Origin: Helicobacter muridarum
GTDB lineage: Bacteria > Campylobacterota > Campylobacteria > Campylobacterales > Helicobacteraceae
DNA: 64,000 nt
Assembly: GCF_000765805.2 (NCBI RefSeq)
Contig: NZ_JRPD02000001.1
Coordinates: forward strand, 153,729 to 217,728
Reading direction: 5' to 3'
The notes beneath the pieces are model-generated. The model was not told where the DNA came from, did not search any database, and was given only the letters and a program-made list of their open reading frames with translations. The position numbers and the translations under genes are program-made. Shown here in pieces: positions 37,295-47,340 of this stretch (positions are counted from its first letter, which is position 1; each line of letters opens with the position of its first letter).

Positions 37295-38083
37295 TTAGTT
37301 TTTTATCTCATCTTGGTTTTTTATATTGCTTGATTGTGAATTGCCGTAAATTTCTTTGTCATATAGAATCCTTCCGCAATGTGGACAATGTGCAATATCA
37401 GCACCCTTACGAACATCAATAAGATTTTTTTCATTTAAACGTATAAAACAACCTCCACATGCATCCTTATATAAGTGGATAACGCTTGTGTTACCAGCCC
37501 ATTTTCTTATTTTCTCGTATAGAGTTAGCAGTGTTGGCTCCATATCAAGTGCTACTTGTTGCCTCTTTGCGCTTACTTTATCTTGACTTTGTTTGATTGC
37601 TGCAATTTCATCATTAGATTCTTCTTCTAACTCTATAATCTCCTTGCTAGTTTCTTCAATATCAGAACCTAGATTAACAATCTTTTTTTCAGCTTGTTTT
37701 ATATATGATTCTATATTTGCTATTTCATTGTTAAATCCTAGAATCTTTTCACGTAAAATATCTTCTTCCATACTTAGATTCTTTACTTCTTTTTCGCTCT
37801 TGCTATCTTTTAGTTTTTCTTGTATTTTTTCAATCTCACTAGATATAACACCTAGCTCTTCATTTGTCTTTATAAGTAATTCTCTTTTTTCTTGTATTGA
37901 TTGTTCTAGCTCTTGCTTTTCCTTAAAGAACTGTTTTTTTTCTTTCTCCTTTTTGACAATAGGAGCTCTTTTTTCATCAATTAAGGGATTAAATTTTGAA
38001 ATTTCCCAATCAAATTTATTAACTTCTATAAGTTTTTGTAGATTCCTATTACGTAAGTTTTCATATGTAGGATTATCACTCAT
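37295..38083 (-). CDS. flgZ: FlgZ (HP0958-type) coiled-coil zinc-ribbon protein
   Basis: 262 residues: a long antiparallel coiled coil (about 15-190) and a C-terminal C4 zinc ribbon (ACGGCFIRLNEKN, then CPHCGRILYDKEIYG). In H. pylori the homologue protects the flagellar sigma factor RpoN and binds flagellin mRNA. The motif RKWAGNTSV before the ribbon matches HP0958 (RRWAKNTS). It lies between waaA and nif3, the same position as in H. pylori. Confidence 0.93.
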   Translation of the reverse strand: MSDNPTYENLRNRNLQKLIEVNKFDWEISKFNPLIDEKRAPIVKKEKEKKQFFKEKQELEQSIQEKRELLIKTNEELGVISSEIEKIQEKLKDSKSEKEVKNLSMEEDILREKILGFNNEIANIESYIKQAEKKIVNLGSDIEETSKEIIELEEESNDEIAAIKQSQDKVSAKRQQVALDMEPTLLTLYEKIRKWAGNTSVIHLYKDACGGCFIRLNEKNLIDVRKGADIAHCPHCGRILYDKEIYGNSQSSNIKNQDEIKN

Positions 38084-38095
38084 TTGTATCTCCTC

Positions 38096-38854
38096 TTAAA
38101 TGTAGCAGAATGGATTATGTGAGTTGGCAATTATAGCCTGAATATTACTTTTTTGCAAAGTTTCGGCAAGCAGTGTTGCAAAAATATACTCACTCTCGAA
38201 GTGTGGAACATCAATAAAACTAACATTATTGCTATTTGCAATCATTGCATCATGGTATTTTATATCGCCTGTGATTACGCAATCATTTTTGTTAGCTATA
38301 CAATGTGAAGGAGCATTGCTCCCACAGGTAATAAAAATTCTAGAGTCACTTTGTAAAAAATCAAAGCCTTTTGAATAGCGCAATACATCTAGCTTAAGCT
38401 TATTTTTTATATGCGTGGCAATGGAGTCTAGTGCTATTGGTTTTTTTGAGGTGTTTATATAAATGAGACTAAATTCTTTGCTTGATTCCAAGGTAAAGCC
38501 CAATTCTTCAAGTTGCAATGAATTAGCAAAAGTCTTATTTAGATGGGTTAAATCAAAGTTTGTGTGCATAGCAATAACTGCGATATTTTTTTTCAGACAT
38601 TGCGCAATTAGATTGCTTGGATAAGTATTTGTATCCAATGTCTTTAATGGCTTAAATATGAGTGGATGATGCACAATAAGTAAGCTAAATTCATCAATAC
38701 AATTCAAAACTTGCCAATCAAGCTCAAGGCTAATATATACTTGTTTAAATGACATAGATAAAGATCCTATGTTTAAGCCAGAATTATCCCAAGAGGCTTG
38801 TAATGCAAATGGACTTATAGAATCAAGTATTTCATAAATATCCTTTACTATCAT
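38096..38854 (-). CDS. Nif3-like dinuclear metal-centre protein
   Basis: 252 residues starting with IYEILDSISPFALQASWDNSG, the Nif3/YbgI family start. Metal ligands are seen in LIVHHPLIF (HH) and AMHTNFDL, with C-terminal DVPHFESEYIFATLLAE. The family is annotated as GTP cyclohydrolase 1 type 2, but its true substrate is unsettled. It ends 12 bp before flgZ. Confidence 0.9.
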   Translation of the reverse strand: MIVKDIYEILDSISPFALQASWDNSGLNIGSLSMSFKQVYISLELDWQVLNCIDEFSLLIVHHPLIFKPLKTLDTNTYPSNLIAQCLKKNIAVIAMHTNFDLTHLNKTFANSLQLEELGFTLESSKEFSLIYINTSKKPIALDSIATHIKNKLKLDVLRYSKGFDFLQSDSRIFITCGSNAPSHCIANKNDCVITGDIKYHDAMIANSNNVSFIDVPHFESEYIFATLLAETLQKSNIQAIIANSHNPFCYI

Positions 38855-38928
38855 GTAATATCTTTCCTTAGCGTTTATAGATTTGAGGATATTGATTAAA
38901 TCAATTAAAATTTTATAAATATTGCTGT

Positions 38929-39858
38929 TTAAATAAACAATGAATTAACGCTTTCATTGCGGTAAATTCTACGCACTACCTCAGCAAATAGCGGAGCAAC
39001 GCTAAGAATAGTAATTTTTTTGCTTTCTTGTCTTAACGGAATAGAATCGCTTAAAACTACTTCATCTAACACACTCTGATTAATCCTATCATAAGCCTCA
39101 CCGCTTAGCACAGCATGCGTGCCTATTGCCATGACGCTAGCTGCACCTTGCTCCTTTAATACATGTGCCGCCTTACACATTGTTCCAGCTGTATCGATTA
39201 TATCATCAATTAGAATCACATCTTTGTTTTTGACGTCTCCAATAATATTCATAACTTCGCTTACATTTGCTCTTTCTCGTTTCTTATCAACAATGACCAG
39301 ATCAAGTCCTAGTTGATTGGCAAAATATCTAGCTCTAGATACTCCACCAATATCTGGACTAGCAATGATTGGACTAGTAAAATTTTTATGCCTTACATAA
39401 TCACGAAATACGATAGCACCATAGAGATTATCTACGGGCACATCGAAGAATCCTTGAATCTGTCCAGCATGTAAATCCATTGTAATTACTCTATCTATGC
39501 CTGCGCTTTGAATGAGGTTTGCTACAAGTTTTGCAGTTATTGGCACTCTAGGGGCAGCTTTTCTATCTTGTCTGGCATAGCCAAAATATGGGATAACTGC
39601 GTTTATAGAACTAGCATTACTACGTTTAAAGGCATCAACCATAATTAACAGTTCCATCAAGTTATCATTGGTTGGCGCACAGGTTGGTTGCACTATAAAG
39701 ACATCTTTACCTCTTACAGATTCTCCAATTTGTACGTTGATTTCACCATCGCTAAAACGTTCCAAAATTGCCTTAGAAAGGGCGCAATCAAGATAAGATG
39801 CTAGCCCCTTACTAAACTTTGGATGTGCGCTGCCTGTAAAGATTTTAAAGCCTTTCAC
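38929..39858 (-). CDS. prs: Ribose-phosphate pyrophosphokinase
   Basis: Makes PRPP for nucleotide, histidine and tryptophan synthesis. The 309-residue length is typical. Motifs include SDGEINVQIGESVRG (here FSDGEINV), YFGYARQDRK, MDLHAGQIQGFFDVPVDNL, and the PRPP loop VILIDDIIDTAGTM. The start is GTG with AAGGAG 7 bases upstream. Confidence 0.97.
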   Translation of the reverse strand: MKGFKIFTGSAHPKFSKGLASYLDCALSKAILERFSDGEINVQIGESVRGKDVFIVQPTCAPTNDNLMELLIMVDAFKRSNASSINAVIPYFGYARQDRKAAPRVPITAKLVANLIQSAGIDRVITMDLHAGQIQGFFDVPVDNLYGAIVFRDYVRHKNFTSPIIASPDIGGVSRARYFANQLGLDLVIVDKKRERANVSEVMNIIGDVKNKDVILIDDIIDTAGTMCKAAHVLKEQGAASVMAIGTHAVLSGEAYDRINQSVLDEVVLSDSIPLRQESKKITILSVAPLFAEVVRRIYRNESVNSLFI

Positions 39859-40027
39859 CTTAGCACTCCTTGCATAACTTGCATAAATAATTTATCTGAT
39901 TGTAGCATGCTATCTATTAAAATGTTCTACATGAATGTTCATTTCTATTAAAATTTTAGTCTTTTTGGATATAATTATAGTTTATCCTTATAATATATTT
40001 AATAATCTTTTTGGTTTAGGTTGGTTT

Positions 40028-40246
40028 ATGCGAGCAGAACAAATCATTTCAAAGGCTTTGGAACGGACAGGCAATGATAGATATAGGCTTTGTGCTTTAG
40101 TATTTTCTCGTGTTAAAGAGCTTAGTAATGGGGATAAGCCTTTGCTTTCTCAATCTGAAGATCATATTAAAAAAATGGATCTATCTGATATTGCTTTGCA
40201 GGAAATAGCTGAGGGAAAGATAACTTTAGCACATGATAGATTCTAG
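40028..40246 (+). CDS. rpoZ: RNA polymerase omega subunit
   Basis: 72 residues starting MRAEQIISKALERTGNDRYRL, the omega signature, with ALQEIAEGKI near the end. I chose ATG 40028; the frame extends upstream to 39935 without a ribosome site or family sequence. It precedes spoT, as in H. pylori. Confidence 0.93.
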   Translation: MRAEQIISKALERTGNDRYRLCALVFSRVKELSNGDKPLLSQSEDHIKKMDLSDIALQEIAEGKITLAHDRF

Positions 40247-40461
40247 TGCTTTTTGTTTTAAATGGTGTTTCCTTAAGGACATATAAACTATATTGTTTTA
40301 CTTGGAATCCATGTTGGCTAATGCTTAGATTATGTATTCGCACTAATGTTTTTGTTCTGTATTGCTTTAGGTTGGTCTATTTGGTAATGCAAGTTGCTTG
40401 CAATTTAAGAATGAACTAGCAAGAATATAGATAGATTAAAATCTCAACTATAAGGCTTAAG

Positions 40462-42609
40462 GTGGAATTCTTTACTACTTTATCTAAAATAAATTCTATC
40501 GATTCTGCGCTTTCTCAATTATATTCAATCAAGCCACCTACGACTAAGGTTACGCAGGCAGTAGAAGATGCACAAAAGTTTCATGATGGGCAGTTAAGAC
40601 GAAGCGGTATTCCATATGTGATACATCCTATTTGTGTTGCTTGTATTGTTGCATATTATGGTGGAGATGAATCTATGATTTGTGCTTCACTTTTGCATGA
40701 CGTTGTGGAGGATACATTATGTGAAATTGGTTATGTATACGAAAAATATGGAGAATCAGTAGGAAAACTTGTTGATGCTTTGACTAAAATCGTTCAGATT
40801 CGAGACGGGGAGCTACCATCTGCTACTAGTAACGAAAAGCTAGCTGCTCAGGCACTTTCGTTTCGTAAAATTTTACTTGCAAGCGTAGATGATGCAAGAG
40901 TTCTTATCATTAAAATTAGCGATAGAATGCATAATATGCTTACACTGGACGCACTTAGCACTAAGAAGCAAATGAGAATAGCAGAGGAAACATTAGTAGT
41001 ATATGCGCCCATTGCACATAGGCTTGGAATTTCTTCTCTAAAAAATGAACTAGAAGATAAGAGCTTTTATTACTACTATTCAGGCGAATATAATAAGATT
41101 CAAAATTATATTAACAATGAAAGCCAGAATCTTAGATTAAAGTTAAATCACTTCAAAAACAAAATAGAGACTTTTTTGCTTGGTAATGGATTCTTGCGCA
41201 ATAGCTTTGAGATTCATGGTAGGCTAAAGCGTCCATATTCTATTTATCTTAAGATGCAAAGAAAGGGTATTGGTATTGATGAGATGTTAGATTTACTAGC
41301 AACGCGAGTTATAGTAAAGACTCCTCTTGATTGTTACCGCGCATTAGGCATAATTCATTTGAATTTTAAGCCGATTCCATCAAGATTAAAAGATTACATA
41401 GCCCTACCAAAGGAAAACGCATATCAAACTATACATACTACTGTGTTTGATGATGGGGCTATTTTTGAAGTGCAGATTCGCACATTTGATATGCATAAAA
41501 TAGCTGAATTTGGAGTAGCTGCTCATTGGAAATATAAAAGTGGTGGTATCGCTCCAAATACGGAATGGTTAAAGAATATGCAATATGGTGATAATTCTAT
41601 TGAGGAATTTTATGAACTTGCAAAAAATGATCTATATAACGAAGATATTATTGTATTTTCGCCAAATGGAAAGACATTTAATTTACCATTTGGCTCTGTT
41701 GTGCTAGATTTTGCCTATGCTGTGCATAGCGAGTTGGGAAATAAGGCTAAGATGGCTTATGTAAATCATCAACCTGTTTCATTATTGCAAAAGTTAAAGA
41801 GCGGAGATATAGTGCATATTGTTACAAGTGAGCAAGCTCAAACACGATGCACATGGATAGATTCTGTAAAAACATCTAAAGCAAAAGCCCATATGCGCAC
41901 TATATGCAATAATAAAATTAAAGAAATTGATAGAAAAGTGGCATTCAATATACTTAGCACAATATTTGAAAAAGAACATGTGATGTTTTATGAGTTTGTT
42001 AAGAATAATAATCTTGATGGTTGTATTTATCGTGCTGCGACTGATTTGGTATTTCTAAAGGATATTAAGAATCGAATCAAAAAAGAATATAACATTGATA
42101 ATAATTTCTTTGCAATGTTGCGATTTAAGACCATAAAACTTAGCCCATTGCAATTTGACAATCTATTAATTTACACTAATCGTAATATTAATGAGGCTTT
42201 ATTTGATTCTTGTTGTCATCCAAAATATGGAGATTCTATTGTAGCAATAAAAAAAGGACAAAAAGCTATTGTTCACCATAAGCTTTGTGAAAGTGCTAAT
42301 CAAGAAATCAATAATGGCGATAATCAGCTTTTTATAAAATGGACAAAGAATGTAAAATATAGATTTAGGATCATTGCCAAGCTTGAGGATAAGAGAGGCA
42401 CTATGGCTACTTTCCTAAATGCTATAGCAAAGCATCAATATAATGTCATTAGTATTTCATATGATAGCCACAAGAATACATTTTCGCCACTTTGTGAGTT
42501 GATTGTGGAATCTGATAGTAGAGATGGTAAATTCTTGTATGATGTGATCAAGAAGAAATTTAACATAGTTGAGATTTCTAGCCTGAAAGATGCTTATCAA
42601 GGCTCATAA
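40462..42609 (+). CDS. spoT: Bifunctional (p)ppGpp synthase/hydrolase
   Basis: 715 residues. The HD hydrolase domain has IPYVIHPICVA and ICASLLHDVVEDT, and the synthetase domain has GRLKRPYSIYLKM and ENAYQTIHTTVF. A TGS domain (IIVFSPNGKTFNLPFGSVVLD trimmed at the core FSPNGKTF) and a C-terminal ACT domain (RFRIIAKLEDKRG) follow. It is the single Rel/Spo enzyme typical of this phylum and controls the stringent response. The start is GTG after AAGG. A 215-bp gap separates it from rpoZ. Confidence 0.96.
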   Translation: MEFFTTLSKINSIDSALSQLYSIKPPTTKVTQAVEDAQKFHDGQLRRSGIPYVIHPICVACIVAYYGGDESMICASLLHDVVEDTLCEIGYVYEKYGESVGKLVDALTKIVQIRDGELPSATSNEKLAAQALSFRKILLASVDDARVLIIKISDRMHNMLTLDALSTKKQMRIAEETLVVYAPIAHRLGISSLKNELEDKSFYYYYSGEYNKIQNYINNESQNLRLKLNHFKNKIETFLLGNGFLRNSFEIHGRLKRPYSIYLKMQRKGIGIDEMLDLLATRVIVKTPLDCYRALGIIHLNFKPIPSRLKDYIALPKENAYQTIHTTVFDDGAIFEVQIRTFDMHKIAEFGVAAHWKYKSGGIAPNTEWLKNMQYGDNSIEEFYELAKNDLYNEDIIVFSPNGKTFNLPFGSVVLDFAYAVHSELGNKAKMAYVNHQPVSLLQKLKSGDIVHIVTSEQAQTRCTWIDSVKTSKAKAHMRTICNNKIKEIDRKVAFNILSTIFEKEHVMFYEFVKNNNLDGCIYRAATDLVFLKDIKNRIKKEYNIDNNFFAMLRFKTIKLSPLQFDNLLIYTNRNINEALFDSCCHPKYGDSIVAIKKGQKAIVHHKLCESANQEINNGDNQLFIKWTKNVKYRFRIIAKLEDKRGTMATFLNAIAKHQYNVISISYDSHKNTFSPLCELIVESDSRDGKFLYDVIKKKFNIVEISSLKDAYQGS

Positions 42610-42626
42610 TTTATTTAAGGATGCAA

Positions 42627-43865
42627 ATGAAACCAATCCGAGATTCTAATATATGCAACAATGTAGAAGAAGCAATGAATGAGTTTGAGAGAGGCTGTAT
42701 AGAGTTTATAGGTAAAGAGTATATAGAATCATTAGTATCTAGATTCTATACAACTGGCAAGAGATTTATTGTTAAAGCCGGTTTTGATCCTACTGCGCCA
42801 GATTTGCATTTAGGTCATTCTGTATTACTAACAAAGTTAGCTACTTTTCAGAAATATGGCGGTATAGTGAAATTTCTTATAGGGGATTTTACCGCCACAA
42901 TAGGCGATCCTTCGGGCAAAAACGAGACTAGGAAACCTTTAAGCTTTGAAGAAGTGGCACAAAATGCAAAAACATATGAGACACAGGTGTTTAAGATACT
43001 AAACCCAGAATTTACAGATGTGTGTTTTAATAGCAAATGGCTAAGTAGCTTGGGTAGTGTTGGGATCATGCAGCTTACTTCACATTATTCAGTAGCGCGC
43101 ATGATGGAAAGAGATGACTTTACCAAACGATATAAGGATAATCTACCCATATCTATTGTTGAATTTATGTATCCATTATTACAAGGTTATGATTCAGTAG
43201 CTCTTGATTGCGACATAGAGTTGGGTGGTGGAGATCAGAAATTCAATTTGCTTGTAGGTAGATCTTTGCAAAGGGCATATAATTGTAATAAAGAACAAAG
43301 TGTACTTACTATGCCGTTATTAGAGGGTTTAGATGGTGTGAGTAAAATGAGCAAGAGCTTAAATAATTATATTGCACTAGCAGAAGAGCCCAATAGTATG
43401 TATGCGAAGATTTTAAGCGTGTCAGATACACTTATGTGGCGTTATTACGAATTAATAAGTTCTAAGACATTAAAGGAGATAGAAGTCATAAAGCAAGATG
43501 TAGCGAATCATGCGCTGCATCCAAAAGCAGCAAAAGAAGCATTAGCCTTAGAGATTACATCTAGATTCCATAATGAGATCCTAGCTAAACAGGCGCAAGA
43601 AGAATTTAATAGAATCTTTTCTCAAAAGAGTTTGCCTAGTGATATGGACTCCATATATATACAGATTGACTCTTGGATATGCAAGGTTTTGTTGGATTTA
43701 GGATTTTCTCCATCTAGCTCACAGGCTAGGCGTGATATTAAGGCTGGAGCATTGCAAATCAACGAAGAAAAGATCAAAGATGATAGCTATGTTTTTTCAC
43801 AAAAGGGTCAGTATGTTATAAAATTAGGCAAAAGAAAATTCGCTAAAATTGTTGTTATTGATTAA
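42627..43865 (+). CDS. tyrS: Tyrosine--tRNA ligase
   Basis: 412 residues. The class I motif is seen in PTAPDLHLGHSVLL and the KMSKS equivalent in GVSKMSKSLNN. A C-terminal S4-like domain (VLLDLGFSPSSSQARRDIKAG) follows. I chose ATG 42627 over 42621 because AAGG is then 6 bases upstream. It directly follows spoT, as in H. pylori. Confidence 0.96.
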   Translation: MKPIRDSNICNNVEEAMNEFERGCIEFIGKEYIESLVSRFYTTGKRFIVKAGFDPTAPDLHLGHSVLLTKLATFQKYGGIVKFLIGDFTATIGDPSGKNETRKPLSFEEVAQNAKTYETQVFKILNPEFTDVCFNSKWLSSLGSVGIMQLTSHYSVARMMERDDFTKRYKDNLPISIVEFMYPLLQGYDSVALDCDIELGGGDQKFNLLVGRSLQRAYNCNKEQSVLTMPLLEGLDGVSKMSKSLNNYIALAEEPNSMYAKILSVSDTLMWRYYELISSKTLKEIEVIKQDVANHALHPKAAKEALALEITSRFHNEILAKQAQEEFNRIFSQKSLPSDMDSIYIQIDSWICKVLLDLGFSPSSSQARRDIKAGALQINEEKIKDDSYVFSQKGQYVIKLGKRKFAKIVVID

Positions 43866-43895
43866 TCACATATAAATTTATATTAAGGCATGTAT

Positions 43896-44987
43896 ATGCA
43901 ACAAACATTTCAAAGTTTAAAAATAGGTAAATATACAATTAAGTATCCAATATTCCAAGGCGGAATGGGCGTAGGAATTAGTTGGGATAGATTGGCTGGT
44001 AATGTCTCTAAAGAGGGTTGTTTAGGTATTATTTCAGCAGTTGGGACAGGTTATTATAAGAATATGCAGTTTGTAGAGAGAATTCTCTCAAGTAAGCCAC
44101 TAGAGGCAATTAATTTTTATAGTAGGAATGCTCTAAATGAAATTTTTAAAAATGCAAGAAAAATTTGTGGCAATAACCCATTAGGCACTAATATACTCTA
44201 TGCTATTAATGACTATGGTAGGGTTGTTAGAGATGCTTGTGAAGTAGGAGCAAATATGATTATTTCTGGTGCTGGGCTGCCTACTAATATGCCAGAATTT
44301 ACGAAGAATTTTCCAGAAGTAGCTCTAATTCCTATTGTTTCTTCAGCTAGAGCATTACGCATTATTTGCAAAAGATGGAGCGAGAGATATAAGCGAGTCC
44401 CTGATGCGATTGTTGTAGAAGGTCCATTAAGTGGAGGACATCAAGGTTTTAAATACGAAGATTGTTTTAAAGAAGAATATCAATTAGAGAATCTTGTCCC
44501 AAAAGTTGCCGAAGAAGCAAGACAATGGGGAAATTTTCCAGTTATTGCTGCTGGTGGAATATGGGATAGAAAAGACATAGATAAAATGCTTTCATTAGGT
44601 GCTAGCGGAGTGCAAATGGGGACTAGATTTTTAGGCACTTATGAATGCGATGCAGAGGCGTATAGGGAGATTATGCCAAACATTGTAAAGGAAGACATTG
44701 AGCTAGTTAAGTCTCCTGTTGGATTTCCTGCTAGAGCATTGAAGTTAGGAGTGCTTGAGCGATTAAAAGAAGGCAATGCTCCTAAGATAAAATGTATAAG
44801 TAATTGTGTTTCTCCATGTCATAGAGGTGAGGAAGCAAAGAAAGTTGGATATTGTATAGCCGATAGTTTGGGTAAGGGTCATTTAGGAGATAAGAGAGAA
44901 GGATTATATTTTAGTGGAGCAAATGGCTATCGTATCAATGAAATTGTGCATGTGAAAGACCTTATTGATGAGTTAACACAACGTTAA
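43896..44987 (+). CDS. Nitronate monooxygenase family flavoprotein
   Basis: 363 residues of FMN-dependent TIM barrel related to 2-nitropropane dioxygenase/FabK. Motifs include YPIFQGGMGVGISWDRLAG, VEGPLSGGHQGF and VIAAGGIWDRKDID followed by GASGVQMGTRFLGT (FMN phosphate site). It oxidises nitronates or serves as an NAD(P)H-flavin oxidoreductase. I chose ATG 43896 because AAGG is correctly spaced; an ATG at 43890 is too close. It sits between tyrS and amiA, as in H. pylori. Confidence 0.9.
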   Translation: MQQTFQSLKIGKYTIKYPIFQGGMGVGISWDRLAGNVSKEGCLGIISAVGTGYYKNMQFVERILSSKPLEAINFYSRNALNEIFKNARKICGNNPLGTNILYAINDYGRVVRDACEVGANMIISGAGLPTNMPEFTKNFPEVALIPIVSSARALRIICKRWSERYKRVPDAIVVEGPLSGGHQGFKYEDCFKEEYQLENLVPKVAEEARQWGNFPVIAAGGIWDRKDIDKMLSLGASGVQMGTRFLGTYECDAEAYREIMPNIVKEDIELVKSPVGFPARALKLGVLERLKEGNAPKIKCISNCVSPCHRGEEAKKVGYCIADSLGKGHLGDKREGLYFSGANGYRINEIVHVKDLIDELTQR

Positions 44988-44997
44988 GCGAGGAATC

Positions 44998-46290
44998 ATG
45001 CGCTATATCCTACTCTTTTTGTTGTATTTTAGTGGGATATATGCTAACACTCTACGCATTGAAAATGTTATACCATTTGGGGTTTCTAGCCTACGATTAG
45101 ATGGGAATAGACCTATACAGAAAAAAGATATAATAGCTCAACTTAAATTAAATGAAACTACATCATATATTGATTTATCTGCTGTCTTTGTCCCAAAAAA
45201 CAAAAAGGAATATAATTTTTCAAATAAAACTCAAATTGTTGTTGCACAAAATGATAATACAAAAAATAAAGAGCGTTTAAGGATTGTAGTAACACTTACT
45301 CCAAAAACTGAATTTGAATATAAAATTAATGGTAAAACTTTATATGTCTATATCAAGGAAAAAAATAGCTCTAGATCAAGTGTTCCGTTAAATTCAAAAC
45401 CAACGCAACCAGATCCTAAACCGCAAGTAAAGCAGCCTATAATCACAACAAAACCACCAGCTACACCAGTGCAACCACCAAAGGCTACTGCACCAATAAA
45501 GCCAGCCAACACTACGACTCCTAACTCTCAAGATAAGAAAAATCAGCCAAATCCAATTTTAGTATCCAAGTCTAAGCCTAGCAATAAAAAAGATGGCAAT
45601 AACAATAAGAGAATTATAATGCTAGATCCAGGTCATGGAGGTAAAGATTGTGGTGCACAAGGAGTAGCAAAAACCTGTGAAAAAATAATTGTTCTTAGTA
45701 TAGCACAGTTGGTAGCAAAGGAGCTTGATAAAAGTGGGCACATAGTATATATGACTAGGAATAGTGATGTTTTCATAGAGCTGCAAAGAAGGACAGAAAT
45801 GGCTAATGAAGTTAAGGCAGATCTATTTATATCAATTCATGCCAATTCAATGCCAGAGGGCTCTACTAAGCAACCAAAGGGAGTAGAGACATATTTTCTA
45901 TCTACAGCTAGGAGCGAGCGCGCAAGAACTGTGGCTGCTAATGAGAATCAAGGACAAGATTTTGATGAGAAAGGCGTAGATATATTAGCTAAATCCCTAA
46001 TCAATCATAGAATCCCAGCTTCGACCAAATTGGGTATGGAAATTCAAGATGGAATTATAAAGGAGCTTAAAAAAACATATAAAGAGCATTTAGACGGAGG
46101 TGTTCGTGAGGGTCCATTTTGGGTTTTAGTTGGAGCTAAGATGGCATCTGTGCTTGTAGAGGTGGGATATAACTCTCATCCAATAGAGGCTCAAAGGCTT
46201 AAAGATAAAGCATATCAGTCTATTATTGCTAATGGAATTGTAAGGGGCATTAATAGATTTATAGAAAGAAATCCATCTGTTAGATATTAG
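44998..46290 (+). CDS. amiA: N-acetylmuramoyl-L-alanine amidase
   Basis: 430 residues exported by a signal peptide (MRYILLFLLYFSGIYA). An N-terminal AMIN-like beta domain (about 18-120) is followed by a proline/threonine-rich linker (about 125-195) and a zinc-dependent Amidase_3 domain (IIMLDPGHGGKDCGAQG; LFISIHANSMP; VLVEVGYNSHPIEAQRL). It cleaves peptide side chains from murein during daughter-cell separation. It starts 10 bp after the previous gene. Confidence 0.94.
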   Translation: MRYILLFLLYFSGIYANTLRIENVIPFGVSSLRLDGNRPIQKKDIIAQLKLNETTSYIDLSAVFVPKNKKEYNFSNKTQIVVAQNDNTKNKERLRIVVTLTPKTEFEYKINGKTLYVYIKEKNSSRSSVPLNSKPTQPDPKPQVKQPIITTKPPATPVQPPKATAPIKPANTTTPNSQDKKNQPNPILVSKSKPSNKKDGNNNKRIIMLDPGHGGKDCGAQGVAKTCEKIIVLSIAQLVAKELDKSGHIVYMTRNSDVFIELQRRTEMANEVKADLFISIHANSMPEGSTKQPKGVETYFLSTARSERARTVAANENQGQDFDEKGVDILAKSLINHRIPASTKLGMEIQDGIIKELKKTYKEHLDGGVREGPFWVLVGAKMASVLVEVGYNSHPIEAQRLKDKAYQSIIANGIVRGINRFIERNPSVRY

Positions 46291-46343
46291 ATATTAATTA
46301 CATTCTAATATGTTCTTGCAAAGAAATGGCATCTAATTGATTC

Positions 46344-47330
46344 TTAAATCTTGGGCTTTTTATCTTTATGATTTTTCATTTTTGAACATATAAATGCGAT
46401 ACCAATGAATCCTATGCCAATAAGTCCTGTAATAACTTCGCTTACTTCTATAAATATTTTTAATAACATAATAATGGCTAATGCAAAAATGGCATAATGC
46501 GCCCCATGTTCAAGATATATATATTCTTGCAATGCTTTCTTTTCTACCAAATATATGGTGAGGCTTCTAACAAACATTGCTCCAATACCTAATCCTATCA
46601 TGATAATAAATATATTGCTGCTTAGAGCAAACGCACCTATTACTCCATCAAAGCTAAAACTAGCATCTAATACTTCTAGGTATAGGAATCCAGCAAGCCC
46701 ATTACGAATCCCATCTTCACCCATAATTGAGCTTATGCTAGACAGTAGCAAATATACTACTAAAGCGCAAAAATATACTACTCCTATCATAAAATCTTTA
46801 GTGAGCAGAAGCAGAGCTACACCAATGATACATGAAAATAATACAGATATATTAGATATATTCATGATTGTGTTGATTATAGGGTTTGATTCTATCCATG
46901 TTAGCCATTTTTCCTCTCTGCTAGAATCAAAGAAAAAATCTAAAAACACCATGAGTAAAAATGCCCCACCAAAAACATATATTTGATTTATATTCTTCTC
47001 TAATGCTTGGTGATATTCACTAGGATTATACATAGCAATGTAAAGCGTCTCGAAAAATCCCATTTTGCTAGCTATACATACAATAGCAATAGGAAATACA
47101 AACCGCATACCAAATACTGCTATTGGTATTCCCCAATATATAAAACGTGTGCGCCATTTTTTATCCATGTTGTCTAATACTTTTGCATTTACTACAGCAT
47201 TATCAAAAGAGAGGCTAATCTCTAGCACAGATAATAATGAGCAGATAAATACAGCATGTATACCACCCAAATAAAAGGCTATAAACAAACCTATGATTGT
47301 TATGATAAATGAGCTGTAAAAATACTTCAT
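46344..47330 (-). CDS. DUF475/TerC-like membrane protein
   Basis: 328 residues with about nine membrane segments. LSVLEISLSFDNAVVNAKVL and LEVLDASFSFDGVIGAFA are the duplicated acidic membrane motifs of the TerC/DUF475 group, linked to metal or oxyanion tolerance. I chose ATG 47330 (AAGGA upstream); a longer frame to 47450 would overlap the next gene and lacks a ribosome site. Confidence 0.85.
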   Translation of the reverse strand: MKYFYSSFIITIIGLFIAFYLGGIHAVFICSLLSVLEISLSFDNAVVNAKVLDNMDKKWRTRFIYWGIPIAVFGMRFVFPIAIVCIASKMGFFETLYIAMYNPSEYHQALEKNINQIYVFGGAFLLMVFLDFFFDSSREEKWLTWIESNPIINTIMNISNISVLFSCIIGVALLLLTKDFMIGVVYFCALVVYLLLSSISSIMGEDGIRNGLAGFLYLEVLDASFSFDGVIGAFALSSNIFIIMIGLGIGAMFVRSLTIYLVEKKALQEYIYLEHGAHYAIFALAIIMLLKIFIEVSEVITGLIGIGFIGIAFICSKMKNHKDKKPKI

Positions 47331-47340
47331 GTACAATCCT

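Noticed and set aside
37593..38099. 168-codon plus-strand frame opposite flgZ
   Set aside because: It is the serine/phenylalanine-rich antisense reading of a charged coiled coil, a common artefact.
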